A model generated the notes under the pieces. It saw nothing but the letters and a program-made list of their open reading frames with translations. It searched no databases and was not told the origin of the DNA. A stretch of 64,000 nt of DNA from CAYYYG01 sp964591375 (lineage in GTDB: Bacteria; Patescibacteriota; Microgenomatia; UBA1406; GWC2-37-13): the NCBI GenBank assembly GCA_964591375.1, contig CAZQAU010000003.1:1-64000 (forward strand), in the 5' to 3' direction. Made by a program: the position numbers and the translations under genes. This document shows, piece after piece, positions 49,152 to 58,798 of this stretch. Every line of letters begins with the position of its first letter. Positions within the stretch are counted from its first letter, which is position 1.

Positions 49152-49524
49152 AGATCGGATCCCATACAAACCCTTTCTGTAAAAATTTCGATCTGGTCAA
49201 AAATCAATTTTGACCCCGGATTCTGCAAGATCTGCCTGGGTGGTTATTGGATAATTTTAATCCCAGGCCTGCCAGACCATTCTAGTATGACGAATTCCCT
49301 TCTGTACATGTTTAAGATCACCCCCCGCTTAACGAAGTACAGCTTTTTTGAATGTAAAAACCCGCTAAGTAGGCGTCCAAGATTTTGTGGATCCAAAGTC
49401 TTCGAACCAACTGTTGGCGACCCCATCAGGGTTTTTGGGAGTTGTCACGTGACCAAGTTGTCACGCAACCACGTGGGTTCACAAAATTCGAAACGTTCCT
49501 TAGGAATTTGAATGGAGGATTTTG
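49134..49524. repeat. ~390-bp repeat unit, copy 2
   Basis: Second copy, offset 676 bp from the first, with the GTCACGTGAC palindrome at 49444-49453. The two copies encode the same 60-aa and 74-aa shadow peptides, which I do not consider genes. Confidence 0.8.
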
Positions 49525-49934
49525 GGATACTTGTAATTAATATATGAGATGGATTTATTCAAAATCAAAAAAACTTTTGTATGGCAAAAGTTACAAACTT
49601 TATACACAGAGTAAGAATCCGTAATAAAAAGGGATTTGAAAAATTTTATATACTTGGGTACCCATACAAAAAATTACACGATCTTTGCCAAAAAACCTCC
49701 ATACAAAATCCTATAGGAAAAACCACGTGGTTAGCATGGCACATTTTATTTTCCCCAAAAACGACCTTTTTTTATAAAGTATAGAATAGGAATTTTTTCA
49801 TTTTTTGGGAAGAAAAACGGGTTTTTTAGGGGGGTCAATACCATGGTGGAAATATAGTATATAATAGTAAGGTATACATATATAGTAGTAGAAATCAGTC
49901 AAGTATGATGAATACTATGATAAAAATGTTGTTT

Positions 49935-51470
49935 TTATTGAGAATTGGAGAATAATACATCATATTCACTACATTGTATCTCATTTTCTGTTAGAACACG
50001 ATCACAATATGCATTCAACTCGCTGTAAAGGTCATGTGTTATGACTTTTTGAATGGGAATCAAGTCTGTTTTCTTGCCACTGCACTTAGAAGAGAAACAA
50101 GTGATAAAAAACATAAGTTTTTTCTTCATCAGTTCATCAAATATTACTATATTGTATTTTATATGATTGCTATCATGAGGAGATCCTTCAAAAGGGCATG
50201 GAGTATCCTTTTGATTATACGATTGCATAACAAATCCATGTCCAGAATTCATTATTTTACAGCTTCTAATAGAATCATGTACATAATGATTTTGTGCAAT
50301 CGCGTTTCCAACTCTTGTGATAATCTTGTCCACAGTAAGTCCACTTATTACATAGGCATGTTTTTCTCTTGGCACATGAACACATGGAATTGAGATTTTA
50401 TGGTATGAAAGAGCATATTCCCAAATTCCTTTCGAAGCATTATACTTGAGTATGTTCAAAGGATTTATACTCGACCATACTGGGTCGTCTCCTGTTGGTT
50501 CTTTGGTTTCTATTATACCTACTTCATTCAAGGAAGTAAACTGAATAAGAGTATTTGAAAATTCCTGCACAGTCATTTTGTCAGGTGTGGTTTTGGATGA
50601 CTTGTATGGCAAAATCGGCCTTTCCTGTCCTATCTTAGTACTGTATAACATACGAAATCCCCTGTATCTAGTATACACTCCAGGATCAATCATCAACGAT
50701 TTGTTATCGGGGTCAAGTTTGGTTTCGTTCCATATAATAAAAGGATTTGATTCATCGTTTCCATATTTGTTTAACAAGTAAAGCACAAACCCTCTGAAAA
50801 AAGCACCTACATGTGCAGCGTTTTTAAACATATCTCCTGTGCAACTTTTCACCAGAATATGTCTCGAATACTTTTTCGGTCCTGTTGCATCAGAAACAAA
50901 GATAAGAGGATAGTCTGGTTCTTCAAGTGTTTCTTTGTAATAGTTTTTCAACTCTTCAATCAAATCATTAAACACTTCGTCGAATTGGATATCTGGATTG
51001 AATTCTTTAGTCACATCGATATCTCCATAAAAATGGCAAAGACTAGAAGCCTGTATTTCTTCTTCACTCCAGGTGCTTGCAAAATGATACTCTTTTTGGT
51101 ACTCTTCTTTTCCGATTGTAAATTTCTTCTTTTCTCCAGGCATTATGTTTTCATAATGTATTCTATGATCCGATGGCATATTCATATAGGAAAGATAGAA
51201 TTGAAAAATTCCAGTTGTAATAAACTGCTTTCCCAGCGAAACCTTGCCATTTTTTGAAGTCTTATGGTCATATGAAATAAGAAACCCTCTATTACTAGTA
51301 TCCAAACAAACACAAGCATAGTCTTGACTGTAACAGTTGTTTGTAACAGAATTAAACATTTTCTTCTCCATCCACACAGAAACATCAATCCTCTTTCGTT
51401 TTGATACATATTTTGGATTGTCTTCTGGCTGATTGTATTCCAGTGTACTCCGAACGCCTCTTGTTATCAT
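49935..51470 (-). CDS. herpes UL52-type DNA primase (AEP)
   Basis: 511 aa from the ATG at 51470. The archaeo-eukaryotic primase motifs occur in order: HFYGDIDV (metal-binding DxD) at about residue 150, KYSRHILVK (sRH motif), and DPGVYTRYRGFRMLYSTK (third motif, as in the UL52/PrimPol group). Near the C-terminus is a zinc-knuckle CPFEGSPHDSNH...CFSSKC, the C-H-C-C arrangement of UL52 and PrimPol. It synthesises RNA primers at the viral fork, normally with a helicase (UL5-like), which is not in this window. It is shorter than HSV UL52 (1058 aa), keeping only the catalytic and zinc parts. Confidence 0.87.
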   Translation of the reverse strand: MITRGVRSTLEYNQPEDNPKYVSKRKRIDVSVWMEKKMFNSVTNNCYSQDYACVCLDTSNRGFLISYDHKTSKNGKVSLGKQFITTGIFQFYLSYMNMPSDHRIHYENIMPGEKKKFTIGKEEYQKEYHFASTWSEEEIQASSLCHFYGDIDVTKEFNPDIQFDEVFNDLIEELKNYYKETLEEPDYPLIFVSDATGPKKYSRHILVKSCTGDMFKNAAHVGAFFRGFVLYLLNKYGNDESNPFIIWNETKLDPDNKSLMIDPGVYTRYRGFRMLYSTKIGQERPILPYKSSKTTPDKMTVQEFSNTLIQFTSLNEVGIIETKEPTGDDPVWSSINPLNILKYNASKGIWEYALSYHKISIPCVHVPREKHAYVISGLTVDKIITRVGNAIAQNHYVHDSIRSCKIMNSGHGFVMQSYNQKDTPCPFEGSPHDSNHIKYNIVIFDELMKKKLMFFITCFSSKCSGKKTDLIPIQKVITHDLYSELNAYCDRVLTENEIQCSEYDVLFSNSQ

Positions 51471-51530
51471 ACTAAAAAAACTTTGCAATTTTTCAAAAAA
51501 AATGACTTTTATTTACTAAAAAAAATATGT

Positions 51531-52151
51531 TTAGTTATAAACAGCCTCTTTGGCTGGAGTTTGTTTTGATACAGTTACAGTTGGCGCTCCTGTGCTACTT
51601 GTGTTTTTGATTTTCTGTGCATCTTTCATATCATATTCATCTTCTAGCTTATCCAGTTCTTCCTTCAATTCATCTTCATCGATCACAGGCATTCCCATAC
51701 TCAGAGTTTCGTAAATATCATCAATTTGGTCGTTTATGGCAGCCATTTTTGTATCTGCTTCCTCTAAAATCTCTACGGATTTGTCCAATTTGACGTTTTT
51801 TGTCAGCTTTGACATATCTTCTGCAGCCTGCGTCAATGCTAGTATGATATCTCTGTTTGTTTTAATTGACATAAAGTCCATTTGCATTTTTACAATGGTC
51901 TCATTCATCTTTTCAAGTCGAGTTAACATTGTATTATTTGCATGTTCTTTTAGAAGAAAGGTTCTGAGCAAATTCCGGTTCTTCTTTTGTAAGGCTTCGA
52001 TTTTTTGTTTTTTGAGAATATCTTGCACTGATATAGCAGTGCTTAATTTGGCCTCAATAATACCCTGGGCCTTTGTTAACGAGGTCTCTGTATTTTTGCA
52101 TAGTTCTTCATAGTTAACTTTTAATGGAAAGCACGAATAAGCGATTCCCAT
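51531..52151 (-). CDS. ESCRT-III (Snf7/CHMP-like) protein
   Basis: 206 aa from the ATG at 52151; an upstream TTG is not used. The start MGIAYSCF fits an N-myristoylation signal (Gly2, Ser6) with Cys7 as possible palmitate site, as in CHMP6/Vps20. The body is the Snf7 helical hairpin (ILKKQKIEALQKKNRN; LTRLEKMNETIVKMQM; KSVEILEEADTKMAAI). The C-terminal helix INDQIDDIYETLSMGM, then IDEDELKEELDKLEDEY, matches the CHMP autoinhibitory/MIM region (FDEDELMAELEEL in CHMP4). ESCRT-III polymers cut membrane necks during budding and nuclear-envelope repair. Length and charge pattern (basic N-half, acidic C-half) fit the family. Confidence 0.82.
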   Translation of the reverse strand: MGIAYSCFPLKVNYEELCKNTETSLTKAQGIIEAKLSTAISVQDILKKQKIEALQKKNRNLLRTFLLKEHANNTMLTRLEKMNETIVKMQMDFMSIKTNRDIILALTQAAEDMSKLTKNVKLDKSVEILEEADTKMAAINDQIDDIYETLSMGMPVIDEDELKEELDKLEDEYDMKDAQKIKNTSSTGAPTVTVSKQTPAKEAVYN

Positions 52152-52266
52152 GAAATCGTTTACAAAAAATGCCAATGGCAAATGGATTAGTATAAATACA
52201 ATATTGCAAAAACTTTTACAATTGACAAATTCATAAAAAAACTACAAAAAAGCACTTGATTTAGAC

Positions 52267-52530
52267 TCATTGTCTAATGGCAATAATAATAACAGTAATA
52301 AATATCCCCACTAATAATAAAATTTCGAATCCTTTTGTAATCCACCAAGATGGAGGCATTTTTTTAATATTGGAACCATGTGCTATTATGTATTCGCAAT
52401 CGTCTGGACTGGCATCTTTTATTACGGTCAATTCTCCTGTAGTTGTTTCTGTAACAGCCATGTTATTGTTGCGTGGTTTGTCTAGTGTTTTTCTCATTTG
52501 AAGTCCTGCATTTGTTGTTCCTCCTGACAT
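52267..52530 (-). CDS. small tail-anchored membrane protein
   Basis: 87 aa, polar for ~62 residues, then one C-terminal membrane span (GFEILLLVGIFITVIIIAI) with only RQ after it. This is the layout of tail-anchored proteins inserted post-translationally. There is no signal peptide. It lies between the ESCRT-III gene and the 724-aa gene, all on the minus strand. It may be an envelope or nuclear-membrane protein. Confidence 0.68.
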   Translation of the reverse strand: MSGGTTNAGLQMRKTLDKPRNNNMAVTETTTGELTVIKDASPDDCEYIIAHGSNIKKMPPSWWITKGFEILLLVGIFITVIIIAIRQ

Positions 52531-52612
52531 TGTATTTTTTAAATGGCGGTTATTTTATTTTGGCAACACTCAACTGTTTATTTATTCTGAAACAACTAAT
52601 ACAATTAAAATA

Positions 52613-54787
52613 TCATTTTATGAGATTTTCATGTTTGTATTTATAAAGAGTTGTAGTAAATGGCTCGTCGGATTCCGGATCTCTGTAAGCAACATATTCG
52701 ATTTTGAGATAGTTTGTTTTCACAGCTCTTCTTGGCACCAACACAATCGAAATGAAGTTGCGATACTCTACCAATTTCGCAAATTGTTCTACTGTGACTG
52801 ACATACTGTATTGGTCTACAACAGGAAACAGAATGGGTCTGTCAGACAAGAATGCCATAACTCCTGCTTTCGCAACTGCTTCTGGTAAGTTGGCTTTGTG
52901 TTCGAATATATAGTTTGTAGATCCAGCTGAAAGTGCAGTATAAAACTCTCCGTATGTTCCAATGTGTTGTTTTGGAGTGCTGTTTTGTACTATGTCTACT
53001 AATACCACATCGACAAATGCATCTTCATGATAAGGAATATTTTTGATATCGGTTCTACCAAGTGCAGCGTCCATCATCCTATGGACTTGGGGACATAATA
53101 CTGCAATGGAAATAACTGCATTGTAAAAGGTTGACACAATGTTCTGTCGAACATTCTTGCACACAATATCACTTGTCTTCATCAATGGAATGTTTACACA
53201 TACAGTAAAATCTTCTGAATTGATATCAGTTGCACCATTGTACATATCCTTTGCAATTTCAAACATTTCTTTCCATTTCAACTCGCCTCCTGGAGTATAG
53301 TCTTCTGGGCCTGGGAAAACTGTGGACAAAGCAGTAGATTCCAGTGCCAATACTGGAGGCAATCTGATAGGTTCGTGGAAATATAAAGGATCTTCAAAGC
53401 CTTTTCCATATTCAAGTAATTGCTCTTCCCATCTATGTTCAACAAAGGGGACAACCCAGCAACAAGAAGGAGGGGGATTTGAATCGCTAAAAAACATATA
53501 AGCTGGCCAATCTATTACTTCAACCTCTGCCGTGCTTGGATTTCCATGATGCATCATCAGCTTTGAAAAATATTGTTTTTCGTACAGCATGCAAAGCACA
53601 TGGCAAAGTTCTGGGTGATCTTTAACAATTTCGTCTTTTTGTGGAACTCCGGCACACACCAGCTTTCCTAATACAGGTACATAGTGTTTCGATATTAATT
53701 CTGCCATTGTCTTGACCAGTTTGCTCTGCCAATAGTTCTTGTATCTAAGTAATGTAAGAATGAAACGAAAAATAAACATTCCCCCATCTTCGCAATCCCA
53801 GGCCTTTACAAAAATCTGTTTCTCTGGGTCATCTACATCAATTCCTATTCCGTCTTTATCACTTGCATATGGAATGTTGATGGCAAGGGTTTCCAATGCA
53901 CTTGCACAAATAATCAGTGCAGTCACATATCCTGAATGATATTTTCCAGAGACTGCATCACTTTGATTCATCATAGCTCCTTTCATGAATTCTGATGGAA
54001 TAGTATCGTGCTGCCACATCGCGGACAACAATGCATTAAAATAAACCATTTCATACATAGGCCCTACAAATTGTTGTACGGTATGCACTAGGGCAGATGG
54101 CTCCATCATACCTCTCAATCCTTCGTCCACATAAAACGGAACAATAAAAGGCTTGTATTTTGGTAGAAGAGAACGAATCTTTTTGTAAATGTCATATGTA
54201 CTGTCTATGTATTTCATAAACAGTTCCTTTGTAGCATGCAAAGCCTTGTTGGTAAGCGCAACAGGTGCTGCCAAAAATCTGGTCTGTAATTCTCTCCAGT
54301 TGTTTATTTTTAGTTTGATATGGGCAGGCTCATCTGAAACTCGGTCTTTCATGGCAGTTACTGCATTAGACAATTCTTCTTCTGCTATCAATGGGTAATC
54401 GTACATAGTGGCACTAAACATATTTGTATTTGCATTCAAAATACTATTCCAGTAAATGACTGCATCTGCAACGTGACGTTTCATCAATCCTCCGAAATCA
54501 TCGTATGAAACGTGATACAATGAAAATCTAATGCCACTTTGCGCAGAAATCTCTTTCCCTTCCAAAATATCATTTCGTATACTCATAATCCAAGTCTCGT
54601 TTTTAAATACATTCAAGCCTTCCGATAGATTACTGTAAAATTTAGTACACTCTTCTCCTGATGTAATGTGCATATCGAGTCCCATGCTGAGGATGTATTC
54701 ATTTCTGTATCTTTTGGATGTAATATCCACATTCTTTTTCGGCTTTTCAATATGAATATTGAGTTCAGCTATTTCAAGAGACTCCAT
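52613..54787 (-). CDS. unknown 724-aa protein with DCED motif
   Basis: 724 aa, soluble and globular, without signal peptide or membrane span. Residues ~280-340 contain YHSGYVTALIICASALETL followed by KAWDCEDGGMF; the WDCED around Cys332 resembles the catalytic-Cys segment of transglutaminase-like peptidases (GDCxD). A His/Asp partner pair could not be assigned, so catalysis is uncertain. The rest has long helical parts and a beta-rich C-terminus (FPVVDQYSMSVTVEQF). Size and expression context would fit a tegument or capsid-associated protein. It diverges from the four-gene paralogue cluster. Confidence 0.72.
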   Translation of the reverse strand: MESLEIAELNIHIEKPKKNVDITSKRYRNEYILSMGLDMHITSGEECTKFYSNLSEGLNVFKNETWIMSIRNDILEGKEISAQSGIRFSLYHVSYDDFGGLMKRHVADAVIYWNSILNANTNMFSATMYDYPLIAEEELSNAVTAMKDRVSDEPAHIKLKINNWRELQTRFLAAPVALTNKALHATKELFMKYIDSTYDIYKKIRSLLPKYKPFIVPFYVDEGLRGMMEPSALVHTVQQFVGPMYEMVYFNALLSAMWQHDTIPSEFMKGAMMNQSDAVSGKYHSGYVTALIICASALETLAINIPYASDKDGIGIDVDDPEKQIFVKAWDCEDGGMFIFRFILTLLRYKNYWQSKLVKTMAELISKHYVPVLGKLVCAGVPQKDEIVKDHPELCHVLCMLYEKQYFSKLMMHHGNPSTAEVEVIDWPAYMFFSDSNPPPSCCWVVPFVEHRWEEQLLEYGKGFEDPLYFHEPIRLPPVLALESTALSTVFPGPEDYTPGGELKWKEMFEIAKDMYNGATDINSEDFTVCVNIPLMKTSDIVCKNVRQNIVSTFYNAVISIAVLCPQVHRMMDAALGRTDIKNIPYHEDAFVDVVLVDIVQNSTPKQHIGTYGEFYTALSAGSTNYIFEHKANLPEAVAKAGVMAFLSDRPILFPVVDQYSMSVTVEQFAKLVEYRNFISIVLVPRRAVKTNYLKIEYVAYRDPESDEPFTTTLYKYKHENLIK

Positions 54788-54960
54788 TTGCTAGAATAAG
54801 ATACTAAAAATAAATCTCTTTTCTTTTTCAGAAGCGTATATTTTCATTAATTTGTAATTTGACAAAATCCGCATTTTTGCAAAAAGACTTGTAAAATATA
54901 AAAATATACTCAACTTTCAAAAACGGAATTTTGTCAAAAAATATTTTACAATACCGTAAA

Positions 54961-56355
54961 ATGGACGAAGTCCTTGAAGATAAAAAGGAAAAGTGCATTC
55001 GCGGATTGTTTGAATCAACAAAACTCCATGAAGTATGCTACAAAAGCTTTGCTTGTAATATAGAAAATTACCTTTCACATATAGCATGCAGTCACAAAAA
55101 AAGAACTAGCGAACCATGCATTAAAAAACATAAAATTGGGAATTACAATTTTGGCATGTATACATGGGACGATCTTTCTGGATTGTTTGGAGATACTTTT
55201 TATCCATATGACCTGGAAATAATCCATAGATGTTATACAAGAGAAACTGAAAAAATCATCATTAATTTTGAAAATACTGAAAAGACCGGTTTTGCAACGA
55301 TATATAGTCAAGGAAAGATATCTACAAAAGATATAGTATTAAAAACATGGCCTAATGAATGGAGAGTTGTGATTCCTGATTATTTATACAATGTTACAAT
55401 ACACTTTGAAAAATATCAACTTAGTTTCGTTTTCAAAACATATGTTGCAAATGCATCAATAAACGGGGAAATGACAGAAGTTTGTTATTGTAACGTTGAT
55501 GTGACAACAACCTACAATGAATTGTCTTTTGAAAAAGAAAAAACTAGTATTTTGAAAAAATTTGATGTTCAAATCGAATACATGATGCTTAACGCATTCC
55601 ACGATTTGTTTCTTAAAATCAACAAACCAAAAGAAATTGAATGTAATGTGATACAAGATTTGATGGATGCATACAAAATAATTAAACCAAAGTATTACAT
55701 ACCAATTTTTTACATGAAACAAGTTATTGAAACAGTGGATTCTTTGGGGAACTTGATTCCTGAAGTTAGGTTTCAAACAATCAAAAAATTTGCAAAGCTG
55801 ATATACAATTCCATCAAAAAATCCAATGAAATCGAATTGCAAAAATATGCGAAAATGCTAAGTGTAAACAAATGGAAGGATTTATTTGGAAACACTGTTA
55901 CTAAAAGTAGCATACAAAAATCAGAAACATTATTGTTTATTGCAAAGCATTGTGTTCCATATGAATTCACCGACTTTAATCACAAAGGGTGGTTTTTGAT
56001 TGAAAAAACCCGAAACGGAGAACTCTTGCAATTCAGTAACGAAAATGAGACAAATACATTACCAGATGTGTGGCGATACACAATAGAGTTGCATTGGGAT
56101 ACCAAAAATTATATTGTTTATGGAATTGCTATTCAGTCATGGACAAATCCCATGAACGAAAATCCTTTTCCATATCCAAAAAACAACAAATGTTCGCAAA
56201 TTGTTTACCTAAATCGAAATGAAGAAGAATATCCTGACAAAACTACATTAAAAATTCTTTTGGAAGACAATATGAATATTTTGGTTGATAAATACATGGG
56301 AAATCATTGGCGAAAAAATACTATCACCGAACCATTTTTATTTAATTGGTCTTAA
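54961..56355 (+). CDS. HxGW...WD family protein, two domains
   Basis: 464 aa from the ATG at 54961. The second half (residues ~310-440) contains the family core WKDLFGN, HKGWFLIEK, then YTIELHWDTKNYIVY, shared with the next three genes. The first half (WDDLSGLFGD, TGFATIYSQGK, YNVTIHFEKYQ) is a divergent second copy. It is thus a two-domain paralogue. No known family was recognised. A nearby gttttgtcaaaaa phrase precedes this and the next start. Confidence 0.72.
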   Translation: MDEVLEDKKEKCIRGLFESTKLHEVCYKSFACNIENYLSHIACSHKKRTSEPCIKKHKIGNYNFGMYTWDDLSGLFGDTFYPYDLEIIHRCYTRETEKIIINFENTEKTGFATIYSQGKISTKDIVLKTWPNEWRVVIPDYLYNVTIHFEKYQLSFVFKTYVANASINGEMTEVCYCNVDVTTTYNELSFEKEKTSILKKFDVQIEYMMLNAFHDLFLKINKPKEIECNVIQDLMDAYKIIKPKYYIPIFYMKQVIETVDSLGNLIPEVRFQTIKKFAKLIYNSIKKSNEIELQKYAKMLSVNKWKDLFGNTVTKSSIQKSETLLFIAKHCVPYEFTDFNHKGWFLIEKTRNGELLQFSNENETNTLPDVWRYTIELHWDTKNYIVYGIAIQSWTNPMNENPFPYPKNNKCSQIVYLNRNEEEYPDKTTLKILLEDNMNILVDKYMGNHWRKNTITEPFLFNWS

Positions 56356-56419
56356 AATATATTTTACTTTTTTCGAATAAAAATCCACTTTTATTTTTCA
56401 TTCAGAAATTTTGTCAAAA

Positions 56420-57199
56420 ATGTCGCAAATATCAAAAACACATAATTTATCAGAAACTGAACTAAAAGCAAAGCTTACTGAATATGTCAAGAAAACCGAA
56501 ATCATTCCATTACATCACGAGAAGGTTGCAACCCAGTTGTTTGATTTGATATCGGGCAAACTAAAAAGGAATCCAGAACCAGAATACACAAAACATGTTA
56601 ACGTATTTACCAGAGAAACCTGGGAAGAGTTGTTGCCATCTCATATACTTCATTCTGAAGTTGTTAAAGAAGGCGAACAAATATTGAAAGATGGACTGAC
56701 TGCAAGACCGTTTGTGTTCAAACTTAAAAACGGAAAGACTCATTTAGGATGGTGGCGAGTAAATGGAAAAGGGAAGCGTGTTTTTGAAGATGATTTTTAT
56801 GATATGGAAATAGTGAACAGCTTTGATGGGTGTTGCTTCCAAGTTGTTGTTTTGTATTGGGATAATGATACTTATTACAAACATGATTATTCGCAGTCGT
56901 ATACGATTGAACCATGTTCATTTGGTTCATATACCCCAGAAATAGATGAAGACTGTTCTTTTTATTCTGGTCTTTATCCAAGTAGACCTGTACCATGTGA
57001 TGGATACACTTTCGACGAATTTGAACATCTAATGAAAGAAAGTTTGAAGACGATATTGATACAATTAACTTTACCTAGGTCAAATCCTAGATTACATTGT
57101 GTTAGTTATGATACACATCAAAAACCACAGTCAATATCTGTTAACCCACGAAAGCGCACGAGATTGGAAAGAAAGTGCAAGAATAAAACTAAGAAATAA
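56420..57199 (+). CDS. HxGW...WD family protein
   Basis: 259 aa from the ATG at 56420. The core is WEELLPSH, then VKEGEQILKDGL, HLGWWRVNGK and VVVLYWDNDTYYKHDYSQSY, colinear with its neighbours. A basic C-terminal tail (PRKRTRLERKCKNKTKK) suggests a nuclear signal. It has Cys residues near the core (DGCCFQ). Tandem duplication of a virus-specific gene is clear; the function is unknown. Confidence 0.72.
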   Translation: MSQISKTHNLSETELKAKLTEYVKKTEIIPLHHEKVATQLFDLISGKLKRNPEPEYTKHVNVFTRETWEELLPSHILHSEVVKEGEQILKDGLTARPFVFKLKNGKTHLGWWRVNGKGKRVFEDDFYDMEIVNSFDGCCFQVVVLYWDNDTYYKHDYSQSYTIEPCSFGSYTPEIDEDCSFYSGLYPSRPVPCDGYTFDEFEHLMKESLKTILIQLTLPRSNPRLHCVSYDTHQKPQSISVNPRKRTRLERKCKNKTKK

Positions 57200-57259
57200 A
57201 TTTTGTTGTTTTTGTGTTTGGTTTTATTTTTTCAAAACAAATAAACCCTTTTTAAAAGT

Positions 57260-57940
57260 ATGGATGATGCAAAAATAAAAGAAAAGCTTTCAGAACTGGG
57301 AATAATAGAGCCTTTACGAGATGATGTGGTTAAAGAATTGAGAGAACTAAACAATCGTTACAAAGAAAGTACTCCTAGATGGAGATCGTTTGTCAAAAAT
57401 TTCCCTCCAGAAGTCTGGGAACAAATACTTGACAAAGAAGTGCTTGAAAAGCATAGTATAAAAGATGGAGAGTATATTTTGAAAGAAGCTCTTAAAGCAA
57501 AGAGCTTTTTATTTACACAGTCAAAATTTGGCAACAATCATACAGGATGGTATATTGTTGATGATGAAGGATATGATGCAAGTCCGCATACTTCTGAATA
57601 CTGTTGTGATTGCAAAGCACGTAAAAAATACGATGGCGAATATTTACATTCCATAACATTGTTTTGGGACAAAATGAACATTATCCAACATTGTTACAGT
57701 AAAAGCTATGATGTTGATCCTGGGGGTGACAAAGTAATTTTTAACAATGTAAAAGATTGGTGTGGAGTTGGATTTGAATTAGAAGACAAATTTGAACATG
57801 ACAATGATTTTAAGCATATGTTATGTTCTAACTTGATGAGCTTGATGGAGGCAGACTACAAAGAGATAAAAGAGTGTTGTAATATTGAACATTTGGTCAT
57901 GGGGACCTTGAATTCGAAAAGAAAACGAGAATATGATTAA
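57260..57940 (+). CDS. HxGW...WD family protein
   Basis: 226 aa from the ATG at 57260. It opens with the same helix as the next gene (LGIIEPLRDDVVKELREL) and carries WEQILDKE, IKDGEYILKEAL, HTGWYIVDDEG, a CCDCKARK cluster and ITLFWDKMNIIQHCYSKSY. It ends with a basic KRKRE. The extra Cys cluster is shared with the next gene and may bind zinc. Confidence 0.72.
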   Translation: MDDAKIKEKLSELGIIEPLRDDVVKELRELNNRYKESTPRWRSFVKNFPPEVWEQILDKEVLEKHSIKDGEYILKEALKAKSFLFTQSKFGNNHTGWYIVDDEGYDASPHTSEYCCDCKARKKYDGEYLHSITLFWDKMNIIQHCYSKSYDVDPGGDKVIFNNVKDWCGVGFELEDKFEHDNDFKHMLCSNLMSLMEADYKEIKECCNIEHLVMGTLNSKRKREYD

Positions 57941-58025
57941 AACCTGTTTTTATATTTTGTTAAGTTTATATTTGGTTGTAAGCGGTTTTATTTTAATAAA
58001 GAACAACCCTTTGAAAATTAACAAA

Positions 58026-58703
58026 ATGGTCAAACTTCTTCAAAATGACGTGAATGAACAGGTAGTTAAACTAGGTATTATAAAACCACTTAGAAAAAAG
58101 GTAGCAAAGAAGCTTTTGAGCTTTGTGCGCACTGCACGAAAAAAGAAACCAAGATATAAACATGAATACTATGCCCGCCATCTAGATATAAAAACATGGC
58201 ATCAGTTGCTTGGGAATGCCGCATTGATTAAGAAAAACATCAAAGAAGGAGAAAATATTTTGTCAAAAGCAATCAAGGCAAAAGAATGTGTTATTGGAAA
58301 CGATAATCATAAAGGCTGGTTCAATATAGAAAAAGGTGGTAAACAAAGATACCATGGAGAAGAACGGCCGTGTTGTGAATGTCGATATTGTTGTCATTGT
58401 GACGTAGATGAATCACAGGAATACTATGAAATCATATCAGTGCATTGGGACAAACATATTTATGTTCGTCACGTTTACACAGAAACGTATTCCATTTTGA
58501 ACAGTGATGGATATGATAAATGTTTAGATGCAACGAAAAATTGTTTTGTGGAAGTGGTTGTCAAAAAGAAAGAGAAAGAAAAAGATTATACAGAAGAGTT
58601 TAAGGAGAAGCTGGAAAAAGATGCATTGGAAATAATACGGCGAATGCTCATTGATAAATCGTTGAAATGTACAGAAGATTGCATAAAAAATAACACTAAT
58701 TAA
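58026..58703 (+). CDS. HxGW...WD family protein
   Basis: 225 aa from the ATG at 58026, chosen because MVKLLQNDVN then VVKLGIIKPLRKKVAKKLL aligns with the paralogue's N-terminus. The frame extends up to an ATG at 57933, which would add a hydrophobic MIKTCFYILLSLYLVVSGF and overlap the previous gene by 8 nt. The core is WHQLLGN, IKEGENILSKAI, HKGWFNIEK, a CCECRYCCHC cluster and ISVHWDKHIYVRHVYTETY. The function is unknown. Confidence 0.7.
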   Translation: MVKLLQNDVNEQVVKLGIIKPLRKKVAKKLLSFVRTARKKKPRYKHEYYARHLDIKTWHQLLGNAALIKKNIKEGENILSKAIKAKECVIGNDNHKGWFNIEKGGKQRYHGEERPCCECRYCCHCDVDESQEYYEIISVHWDKHIYVRHVYTETYSILNSDGYDKCLDATKNCFVEVVVKKKEKEKDYTEEFKEKLEKDALEIIRRMLIDKSLKCTEDCIKNNTN

Positions 58704-58798
58704 AACCATAGTATTTACAACAATAAATTTATTATTTTTAGTTATTACTAAAAAAGTAATGCCAAGATTCCAAAACGTAATGTAATCTATTTTATTCA

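Larger units (their letters stand above)
48241..49934. repeat. non-coding repeat region, possible replication origin
   Basis: About 1.7 kb without credible genes. It holds two ~390-bp near-identical units (about 48458-48848 and 49134-49524, 676 bp apart) and four shorter copies of a ~60-bp phrase (tcaaaatcaaaaaacctttt...ggcaaa...ttacaaact, then agaatccgtgataaa) near 48369, 48881, 49040 and 49557. There are also hairpins and GTCACGTGAC palindromes. The largest gene-free stretch in the window, it separates two minus-strand blocks. An origin, a structured RNA or a packaging signal are candidate roles. Confidence 0.7.

Noticed and set aside
48300..49900. CRISPR array or tRNA cluster
   Set aside because: Repeats are too long and too few for CRISPR, and I saw no cloverleaf-compatible tRNA.
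52613..54787. Terminase subunit UL28 homologue
   Set aside because: Size is similar to UL28 (785 aa), but no UL28 zinc-finger or other supporting motif is visible.
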